Part shown: piece by piece, positions 1-5,046 of the stretch | Layout: every line of letters begins with the position of its first letter | How positions within the stretch are numbered: the stretch's first letter is position 1 | NCBI GenBank assembly: GCA_012514785.1 | Contig: JAAYZP010000392.1 | Location: forward strand, 1-5,915 | DNA from: Propionibacterium sp. | GTDB lineage: Bacteria; Actinomycetota; Actinomycetes; Propionibacteriales; Propionibacteriaceae | DNA length: 5,915 nucleotides | Direction: 5' to 3' | Position numbers and translations under genes: made by a program | Notes under the pieces: generated by a model | What the model saw: the letters and a program-made list of their open reading frames with translations, nothing else | Databases searched by the model: none | Told to the model about the DNA's origin: nothing

Positions 1-516
1 CATGTAGTTGCTGAGGACGAAGGTGCAGAAACCGGTCTGGAAGGCGACGTTGATGAGGATCACGCCCCCGTAGGTGTCCAGCAGCGACCCGGACTCCGCG
101 ATCCACTCGGGTAGGGGAAACGCCCGGAAGATCCGGTATACCGGCACCAGGAGCGACTGCGGCGGCAGCAGGTTCGCCGCGAGGAAGAAGATCAGCATCG
201 CGACGTTAAATCGGAAGCTGTACCGCGCGAGCACGAACGCCATGCAGGTGGAGAGAGCCAGCGTCAGCAGCACCGCGGTGATCGTGATGACCGCCGAGTT
301 GATGAAGCTGTTCTCGAACCCACCCTGGGCCCAGGCATCCTGCCAGTTGCTGAACGTGAAGCCGCCGAAGGAGAAGTAGCCGTGCTCCAGCGTGTAGCCG
401 TAGTCGCGGAAGGAGTTGAACACGGCCCATAGCAGCGGGAACAGCCACAGCAGCGACGTGATGAGGAGGAACGCGATCGTCAGGCCGCGCTTGAATTTGG
501 ATTCGTTGGCGACCAT
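1..516 (-). CDS. Carbohydrate ABC transporter permease, MalG/UgpE type (3' end missing)
   Basis: This is the N-terminal 172 residues of an inner-membrane permease subunit of a CUT1-type sugar importer; the open frame runs off the left window edge. The start is ATG at 516-514. Its A is also the last base of the preceding permease's TGA stop, so the two are probably translationally coupled; only a weak purine stretch (AAGGG) precedes it. Hydrophobic segments are visible at about residues 11-33, 71-97, 105-130 and 150-168. The segment LLPPQSLLVPVYRIF (116-130) matches the conserved P-Q-x-x-L-x-P-x-Y region of MalG-like proteins. Family members are about 270-300 residues, so roughly 100-130 residues are missing, including the EAA loop that contacts the ATPase. 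It should pair with the upstream permease as a heterodimeric channel. The family call is firm; the substrate is unknown. Confidence 0.93.
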   Translation of the reverse strand, partial: MVANESKFKRGLTIAFLLITSLLWLFPLLWAVFNSFRDYGYTLEHGYFSFGGFTFSNWQDAWAQGGFENSFINSAVITITAVLLTLALSTCMAFVLARYSFRFNVAMLIFFLAANLLPPQSLLVPVYRIFRAFPLPEWIAESGSLLDTYGGVILINVAFQTGFCTFVLSNYM

Positions 517-1424
517 CACTCGTCACCCTTCACTTGGAGCCGGACCTGGACGAGGATGAAGATCGAGCTCATCAGGAGCATGATCGTGGCGAGCGCCGAG
601 CCGAAACCTATTCGGCTGGCCTCTCCGGCGACGTTCTGTGTCACAAGGGTTGAGATCAGCTCCAACCCGTTTCTGCCCCGGTTGATGATCCAGACGATGT
701 CGAATGCGCGCAAGCCCTCGATGAACGTGATGACCAGCAGCAGCACGTTGGTGGTGCGCATGGCGGGGAAGATGATCTGGAAGAACGTTTGCGTTTCCGT
801 GGCGCCGTCGAGTGCGGCGGCCTCCCGAAGTTCGGCGTCGATCCCTTTCAGGCCGGCGAGGTAGAGCAGCATGATGTAGCCGGTATGTCGCCAGCCGTTG
901 GCGACGATCGCCGCGTAGAGGTTGATCGACGGATCGCCGTACCAGTCGATCGTCGTCCCCAGCACGGCGTTGATGAAGCCTTGGTCGCGCGAGTACATCA
1001 ACTGCCAGATGAAGCCGATGAGCGCCGCCGACAGCACGACCGGCAGGTAGTAGGCAGTCTGGTAGAACTTCGTGCCGCGCAGTTCCTTGTCGAGCAGCAC
1101 CGCGAGGAACATCCCGAATGGCGTGAACACCAGGAAGAGCCCCAGCAGCCAGACGACGTTGTGCCAGATCGCGGGCCAGAAGGCCGGGTAGATGGTCATG
1201 GCGTCGACGTAGTTCTGCAGACCGATGAACTCTGCGTCGGCGACCCCGCCGATGCCGTCCCAACTGGTGAATGACAACGCGACGGTGATGAGGGCGGGGA
1301 TCCAGATCAGGCCTCCGACGATGAGCATCGGGACGGCGGCCATGAGCACCAGCGTGGTGCGGTCGCGGCCGTTCAGTTTGCCCGCGTCGTTCGGCGCCAC
1401 CATGGTCGGTTTCTTCTTGAGCAT
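516..1424 (-). CDS. Carbohydrate ABC transporter permease, MalF/UgpA type
   Basis: This complete 302-residue inner-membrane permease forms half of the channel of a CUT1-type sugar importer. A short charged cytoplasmic N-terminus (KKK at 3-5) precedes six predicted membrane segments at about 24-50, 88-111, 122-144, 167-191, 225-247 and 273-295. The ATPase-docking EAA loop is intact at 201-220: E201-A-A, D206-G-A and the closing IIFP to P220. FDIVWIINRG at 241-250 matches the family's conserved F-D-x-x-W stretch. ATG at 1424 is chosen over Met8 because a strong AGGAGG lies 7 nt upstream. That Shine-Dalgarno overlaps the stop codon of the binding-protein gene, 11 nt away. The stop overlaps the next permease start by one base. 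Length and topology are normal for the family. The sugar cannot be deduced. Confidence 0.96.
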   Translation of the reverse strand: MLKKKPTMVAPNDAGKLNGRDRTTLVLMAAVPMLIVGGLIWIPALITVALSFTSWDGIGGVADAEFIGLQNYVDAMTIYPAFWPAIWHNVVWLLGLFLVFTPFGMFLAVLLDKELRGTKFYQTAYYLPVVLSAALIGFIWQLMYSRDQGFINAVLGTTIDWYGDPSINLYAAIVANGWRHTGYIMLLYLAGLKGIDAELREAAALDGATETQTFFQIIFPAMRTTNVLLLVITFIEGLRAFDIVWIINRGRNGLELISTLVTQNVAGEASRIGFGSALATIMLLMSSIFILVQVRLQVKGDE

Positions 1425-1431
1425 ATCGATG

Positions 1432-1437
1432 CCTCCT
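1432..1437 (-). promoter_or_regulatory. Shine-Dalgarno AGGAGG of the MalF-type permease, overlapping the upstream stop codon
   Basis: On the minus strand a perfect AGGAGG sits 7 nt before the permease ATG (1424). Its first two bases are the last two of the binding-protein TAG stop (1438-1436). Ribosomes ending on the binding-protein gene would therefore finish on top of the next initiation site, which fits coupled translation and decides the permease start. Confidence 0.85.
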
Positions 1438-2704
1438 AGTGCCCGAAGATCGAGACTTTTTGCCGCTGGACGGACTGGAGGATCGAGTCGATGTCCCCCG
1501 GGGTGCGCAGGTAGGCCTGGAAGGCCGGGTTGAGCACCGTGGTTGCGAAATCGGGCCTGGTGTCGCGGTCGAGGAAGTGCGTCAGGTTCTTCGCCTTGCC
1601 GATCTCCTCCACAGCCTTGCGCTGCAGTCGCGAGTACGACGACTGGTCAGCGAGCTCGCTGGCACCGATCTTCGACGGGTCGCCCGCCAGCAGGATGTTG
1701 ATGGCTTCCGGCGAGCCCAGATAGGCGATCAGTTCCCTGGCCAACTCCGGGTTCCGCGGTTCTGCCGCCATCATGAATCCGTCGACGGGGGCCTCGACGA
1801 CATCGGCACCGACCGCTGGGTCGAACTCCGGAAACATGAAGAAGTCCAGATCGTCGGGGGCATCACTGGTCTGCCACTGCTGGTCGAGGAACATCCCCAT
1901 GGTGTACATGGCGGTGTTCTCCAGGAGCAGTCCCTGTGCGGCTTCCTGCCAGGCCCGCCCGAGCGGGTCGGCTTGCTGGAACGGCAGGAGCTGGTCCCAG
2001 GCGCGGAAGACGGCCTTGGCCGGCTCGCCGTCCCACGGCTCCTCGCCTGCCATCAAGGCGACGTGGTAGTCGTAGCCGTTGACACGGAGGTTGAGCATGT
2101 CGAAGGTGCCCATCGCCTCCCAACCCTCTTTGTCGGCCATACCGATCGGGGTGATGCCCGCAGCCTGGATCTCCTCGTTGAGGCTGAGCCACTCGTCGAG
2201 GGTGGTCGGTGGACTCCACCCGTGCGCCTCCCAGAGGCTCGGCTTGTAGAAGACGGCCCACGGGTAGTAGGTGCTCGGCACGAAGATCATGCTGCCGTCG
2301 GTGCCCGTCGAAGCGGCTCGCATCGAATCGGGCATGCCTTCGAGGCCTGCCCAGATGTCGTCGAGCGGGGCGATGAGGCCGCGTTCACCGAAGTAGCGGG
2401 CGCGATAGCCGGCGAACCAGGTGAACACATCGTTCGGGTTGCCCTGGAGGTAGTTGTTGATGCTTGCCTTGAACGTCTCGTGGTCGAGGACGTTGATGTC
2501 CACCTCCCCGCCGGGGAAGTCGTCCATCATGGCGCGCATCGATGCGCGCGGGATGGCGTCGGACTCGTAGGAGCCGACGCTGATGTCGGCACCGTCGCTA
2601 GCGGTCGCCCCCGTGCATCCCGCGAGGGCGGCGGCAGCGCCGATCCCGAAGGTGCCGAGCAGCGCGGTGCGTCTGGTCACGGGGGCCAGTGCTGGTCTGG
2701 GCAC
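1436..2704 (-). CDS. ABC transporter sugar-binding lipoprotein (solute-binding protein family 1, MalE-like)
   Basis: This 422-residue extracytoplasmic binding protein should capture a sugar and deliver it to the two permeases encoded downstream. The N-terminus is a lipoprotein signal: twin arginines R11-R12, a hydrophobic stretch at about 14-27, and the lipobox L27-A-G-C30, so the mature protein would be anchored through Cys30. The twin arginines within TRRTALL make Tat export plausible. The mature part has the family-1 pattern: N-terminal lobe with DVFTWFAGY, then a central YYPWAVFYKPSLWEAHG stretch followed by PTTLDEW, which is typical of CUT1 binding proteins. The start is GTG at 2704, preceded by AGGAG about 5 nt upstream; a second GTG at codon 9 has no comparable site. 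The gene lies 32 nt after the LacI repressor and 11 nt before the first permease. The ligand is not identifiable; an oligosaccharide or glycoside is an inference from the family and operator type. Confidence 0.94.
   Translation of the reverse strand: MPRPALAPVTRRTALLGTFGIGAAAALAGCTGATASDGADISVGSYESDAIPRASMRAMMDDFPGGEVDINVLDHETFKASINNYLQGNPNDVFTWFAGYRARYFGERGLIAPLDDIWAGLEGMPDSMRAASTGTDGSMIFVPSTYYPWAVFYKPSLWEAHGWSPPTTLDEWLSLNEEIQAAGITPIGMADKEGWEAMGTFDMLNLRVNGYDYHVALMAGEEPWDGEPAKAVFRAWDQLLPFQQADPLGRAWQEAAQGLLLENTAMYTMGMFLDQQWQTSDAPDDLDFFMFPEFDPAVGADVVEAPVDGFMMAAEPRNPELARELIAYLGSPEAINILLAGDPSKIGASELADQSSYSRLQRKAVEEIGKAKNLTHFLDRDTRPDFATTVLNPAFQAYLRTPGDIDSILQSVQRQKVSIFGH
2615..2704 (-). other. Signal peptide with lipobox and twin-arginine motif
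   Basis: These are residues 1-30 of the binding protein. Arg11-Arg12 follow Thr10, a glycine/alanine/leucine-rich core follows, and LAGC ends at the lipidated Cys30. The T-R-R arrangement fits the start of the Tat consensus, but the +2 position is Ala rather than Phe, so Sec export is also possible. Lipid anchoring is well supported; the choice of export route is not. Confidence 0.75.
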
Positions 2705-2709
2705 GAGTT

Positions 2710-2714
2710 CTCCT
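2710..2714 (-). promoter_or_regulatory. Shine-Dalgarno AGGAG of the binding-protein gene
   Basis: The minus strand reads AAAGGAGAACTC directly before the GTG at 2704, leaving 5 nt after AGGAG. It supports the GTG start rather than the in-frame GTG eight codons later. It lies in the 32-nt gap after the LacI stop; no terminator-like hairpin is visible in that gap. Confidence 0.75.
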
Positions 2715-2736
2715 TTCTTTGGTTGGTTTCGGAGAT

Positions 2737-3726
2737 TCAGGCCGATGCCCGAACGATGAGTTCTGTGGGAAGGGTGACGGACTCCGGGTTCCCGCCCGCC
2801 AGCGCGCGGTGCAGGACTTCAGCTGCGTTGGCTCCGATTTGGGCGATCGGCTGCCGAACGGTCGTCAGCGGCGGGAGGCAGCGCGCGGCGAAACGTTGGT
2901 CGTCGAATCCGACGACGCGGACATCGTCGGGCACCCGGCGCCCCAGGGCCTGCAGCAAGGCCATCACGCCCAAGGCCTGCCGGTCGGAGGCGCAGAGCAC
3001 CGCGTCGATGGCGGGCTCGTGTGCCAGGAGTGCGGCCATCGCGTTCGTGCCGCCTTCGCCGCCCCAGGAAGCCGACGCAACCAGGTCGGAGCGGAAATGG
3101 CTACCGAGGGCATCGCGCTGTCCGGCGACGCGCGTCTCGGCGGAATAGGAGTCCTTCGGGCCTGCGAGGATGGCAACCGTGCGGCTGCCCCGTTCCAGGA
3201 CGTGTCGGGCGCCGAGTTGGCCGCCCTGGTAGTCGTCCGCGTGCACGGTCCAAAGGTTCACGCGCGGGATGTCGATGGCGCCGCAGAGGATGGTGGGCAG
3301 CGTGGGATCGAGAGCGGCGAGGATGGGGTCCTCGATGTGCGGCGTGAGGTGGATGACGCCGTCCAGCCTGGCTGGATCGAGGTGACGGATCGCGCGTTCG
3401 CGTTCGTCCCCATTCGTCGCGATCAGCAAGGACAGGCTGATTTCCGTGCCAGTGAGGGCCGACGAGATGCCCTGCAGCATGAGCCCGAACGTCGGATCCT
3501 CGAACACTTCTCCGTAGGGCTCCGTCAGCACCGCGGCGTAGACGTCGCTGCGGCCCGACGCCAGTGACCTGGCGTGGACGTTGGCCTCGTAGCCGCACAC
3601 GGCGATGGCTGCCTCGACCCTGGCGCGCGTGCGTTCAGCGACCGGCCCGCCGTTGAGGACGCGCGATACCGTGCCGCGGCCCACGCCGGCGGCCTTGGCG
3701 ACATCCTCGATGGTCGGGCGGTGCAT
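2737..3726 (-). CDS. LacI-family transcriptional regulator of the sugar-uptake operon
   Basis: This 329-residue DNA-binding repressor should release its operator when a sugar effector binds. Residues 4-26 form the LacI helix-turn-helix (PTIEDVAKAAGV, then recognition helix GRGTVSRVLNG). The hinge helix ARSLASGRSD leads into a periplasmic-binding-protein-like effector domain with recognisable pieces: GVIHLTP, DDYQGGQLGARHVLERG, AILAGP, DAVLCASDRQALGVMALLQALGR, and the late VVGFDD and PPLTTVRQP typical of the family. The open frame extends 15 codons upstream to an ATG at 3771, but ATG at 3726 is preferred. There AAAGGAA lies about 8 nt upstream and the protein begins MHRPTIEDVAKAAG as LacI proteins usually do; the longer version would also place the operator inside the coding region. 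The gene is first in a probable four-gene operon, with an operator-like palindrome 29 nt upstream, suggesting autoregulation. Confidence 0.94.
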   Translation of the reverse strand: MHRPTIEDVAKAAGVGRGTVSRVLNGGPVAERTRARVEAAIAVCGYEANVHARSLASGRSDVYAAVLTEPYGEVFEDPTFGLMLQGISSALTGTEISLSLLIATNGDERERAIRHLDPARLDGVIHLTPHIEDPILAALDPTLPTILCGAIDIPRVNLWTVHADDYQGGQLGARHVLERGSRTVAILAGPKDSYSAETRVAGQRDALGSHFRSDLVASASWGGEGGTNAMAALLAHEPAIDAVLCASDRQALGVMALLQALGRRVPDDVRVVGFDDQRFAARCLPPLTTVRQPIAQIGANAAEVLHRALAGGNPESVTLPTELIVRASA

Positions 3727-3734
3727 CGTTGCGT

Positions 3735-3740
3735 TCCTTT
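3735..3740 (-). promoter_or_regulatory. Shine-Dalgarno (AAAGGA) that decides the LacI start
   Basis: The minus strand reads GGAAAGGAACGCAACG before the ATG at 3726, with 8 nt between AGGA and the start codon. The alternative ATG at 3771 has no purine-rich site in front of it and would lie upstream of this signal. Confidence 0.7.
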
Positions 3741-3754
3741 CCAGTCTGACAAGC

Positions 3755-3772
3755 AGTGGGAACGCTCCCACT
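3755..3772. promoter_or_regulatory. LacI-family operator (TGGGAGCGTTCCCA type)
   Basis: The plus strand reads AGTGGGAACGCTCCCACT, an 18-bp inverted repeat in which eight of nine base pairs are symmetrical; the only mismatch is A3762 against C3765. The inner 14 bp read on the minus strand as TGGGAGCGTTCCCA. This differs by one base from TGGGAGCGCTCCCA, the operator bound by actinobacterial LacI proteins such as CebR and CelR. It has the central CG usual for LacI operators. It lies between the candidate -10 (3779-3784) and the repressor's start codon, at the predicted transcription start, where a bound repressor would block transcription. Binding by the adjacent repressor is an inference from position and sequence type. 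Confidence 0.82.
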
Positions 3773-3778
3773 ACGTAC

Positions 3779-3807
3779 AGTATACATATCGTACCGCGCC
3801 GTGGGAG
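3779..3807 (-). promoter_or_regulatory. Candidate promoter of the LacI-transporter operon
   Basis: The minus strand has TATACT (3784-3779), a good -10 element, in a short AT-rich island (3771-3793) that stands out in this GC-rich window. With a 17-nt spacer the -35 hexamer would be CTCCCA (3807-3802), which is poor. Transcription would start near 3772, at the edge of the operator. The -10 is convincing by composition and position; the -35 is not. Confidence 0.45.
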
Positions 3808-3872
3808 CAGGGGCGGGTTAGTTCCCTCGAATCACCGCCGGGACACGCGGTTCACCTCCACCAGCTCGAGAA

Positions 3873-3922
3873 ACCGACGACGAGGGCCGGGATCCCAGCG
3901 GATCCCGGCCCTCGTCGTCGGT
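3873..3922 (-). terminator. Strong hairpin terminator after the kinase gene
   Basis: A perfect 23-bp stem (arms 3873-3895 and 3900-3922) closes a 4-nt loop (3896-3899), beginning 12 nt past the kinase stop codon. Read in the direction of transcription, the stem is followed by TTTCTCGAG, so the U-tract is very short, as is common for terminators in high-GC actinobacteria. It should insulate the gnd-kinase unit from the LacI operon. Because both arms match fully, the same structure forms in RNA from the other strand, but no plus-strand gene feeds into it. Confidence 0.8.
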
Positions 3923-3934
3923 CAGCGTCGAACG

Positions 3935-5008
3935 TCAGCGCTGGACGCGCGCGTTGCCCTCCCACATCGACCACACGGCGGCCTCGTCGGCCGGCGAAGC
4001 GTAGTCGTACAGGCTCGTCGCGGCCATGGCGCCGGTGGCCCAACCGAACTGCATACACTTCTCCGCAGGCCAGCCCTGGAGGATGCCGTAGAGCACGCCG
4101 CCGATGGAGCCGTCACCGCCACCGATGCGGTCCATCACGTCGATGTCCCGGAGCGGCGCGTAGTGGAACTCGCCCTCGCCCCAGAGCAGCATGCCCCACT
4201 TGTGGTGGTTCGCGGACACAACCTCACGCAGCGAGGTGCCGATGAACTGAGCATCCGGGTACGCGGCCTGGATGCGCTCGTTCATCTTCTTGAACTGGTC
4301 GATCTCGTCGTCGATGTCCTCGCCGCCCGCTTCCGGGCCCTCGATGCCGAGGCAGAGCTGGAAGTCCTCCTCGTTGCCGTAGAGCACGTCGCAGAGCTCG
4401 GCGATGTCGTGAAACGCCTGCGAAAGCTCCTCCTCGCGGCCCTCCCAGAAGGTGGCTCGGTAGTTGAGGTCGAACGTGATCCGGGTGCCGTTCTCCTTGG
4501 CCTTGCGGGCCACCTCGACGCAGAACTTCGACGTCTCAGGCGACAGCGCAGCGATCAGACCCGACATGTGCAGGATCTTCACGCCTTCCTCGACGAACAG
4601 CTTGTCCAGGTCGAAATCCTCGACCTTGAGCTCGCGGCCGACCTCGCCGGCGCGGTCGTTCCAGACGCGCGGGGCGCGGCCGCCGAAGCCGGAGTCGGCG
4701 ATGTTGAACTGGTGGCGGTAGCCCCAGGCATCCCCCTGCGGGATGTCCGGACCCTCGTAGCCCATGCCGCGGGCACGCAGGTCGGCCTTGATGAACGCCG
4801 AGACGGGGGAGCCCTCGATGAAGTTCGAGAGCACCTTCGTCGGCAGCCCGAGGTGGGAGGAGATGGAGGCGACGTTCGACTCTGCGGACGTGGCCTGCAT
4901 CAGGTAGCGGGCGGAGTGGTGCACGGCCTGGCGGTTCTCGGGGGTGATGCGCACACCCATCGAGGTGGGGACCACCATGGCCCACTGGGCGTCTTCACGC
5001 AGCTGCAT
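3935..5008 (-). CDS. kdgK: PfkB-family sugar-acid kinase, probable 2-dehydro-3-deoxygluconokinase
   Basis: This 357-residue cytoplasmic kinase should phosphorylate a sugar acid with ATP, most likely 2-keto-3-deoxygluconate to its 6-phosphate. PfkB features in order: a substrate-side region with SSHLGLPTKVLSNFIEGSPV (51-70) and GYRHQFNIADSGFG (96-109); the FDLNYR strand (179-184); NEEDFQLCLGIEGPEAGG (212-229); the ATP/anion-hole motif DRIGGGD (293-299) with Asp299 as catalytic base; and a C-terminal FGWATGAMAAT plus WEGNARVQR tail characteristic of one KdgK-like subgroup. Ser301 follows GGGDG where I expect an aromatic residue. ATG at 5008 has AAAAGGA about 10 nt upstream, slightly long; the next Met (11) has no site. 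The gene is 38 nt after gnd and ends at a strong hairpin. Gluconate or another sugar acid is a possible alternative substrate. Family is certain, substrate moderately so. Confidence 0.85.
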   Translation of the reverse strand: MQLREDAQWAMVVPTSMGVRITPENRQAVHHSARYLMQATSAESNVASISSHLGLPTKVLSNFIEGSPVSAFIKADLRARGMGYEGPDIPQGDAWGYRHQFNIADSGFGGRAPRVWNDRAGEVGRELKVEDFDLDKLFVEEGVKILHMSGLIAALSPETSKFCVEVARKAKENGTRITFDLNYRATFWEGREEELSQAFHDIAELCDVLYGNEEDFQLCLGIEGPEAGGEDIDDEIDQFKKMNERIQAAYPDAQFIGTSLREVVSANHHKWGMLLWGEGEFHYAPLRDIDVMDRIGGGDGSIGGVLYGILQGWPAEKCMQFGWATGAMAATSLYDYASPADEAAVWSMWEGNARVQR

Positions 5009-5018
5009 GTGTAATCAG

Positions 5019-5025
5019 TCCTTTT
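5019..5025 (-). promoter_or_regulatory. Shine-Dalgarno (AAAAGGA) of the kinase gene
   Basis: The minus strand reads AAAAGGACTGATTACAC directly before the ATG at 5008, leaving 10 nt after AGGA, at the long end of useful spacing. The rest of the 38-nt gap after gnd shows no promoter or hairpin, consistent with co-transcription. Confidence 0.6.
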
Positions 5026-5046
5026 CTTGTCGGTTGGGGAATCGGG

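Noticed and set aside
1439..3148. A 569-codon open frame on the plus strand, antisense to the binding-protein and LacI genes
   Set aside because: It has low-complexity, Val/Gly/Arg/Glu-rich sequence with no domain, and it mirrors minus-strand genes whose families are unmistakable. Such frames are expected opposite GC-rich genes.
3727..3771. Fifteen extra N-terminal codons of the LacI protein (start at ATG 3771)
   Set aside because: No Shine-Dalgarno precedes that ATG, it would overlap the operator and lie at the predicted transcription start, and the extension is not family-like. ATG 3726 with AAAGGA is better.
3771..3935. A divergent plus-strand promoter and small gene in the intergenic region
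   Set aside because: The AT-rich island could read either way, but no plus-strand frame has a Shine-Dalgarno or protein-like composition, and the downstream plus-strand DNA is antisense to the kinase.
3605..5014. A 469-codon open frame on the plus strand, antisense to the kinase gene and running through the terminator hairpin
   Set aside because: It crosses the intergenic operator and terminator and has no recognisable domain. It is the antisense shadow of the kinase gene.
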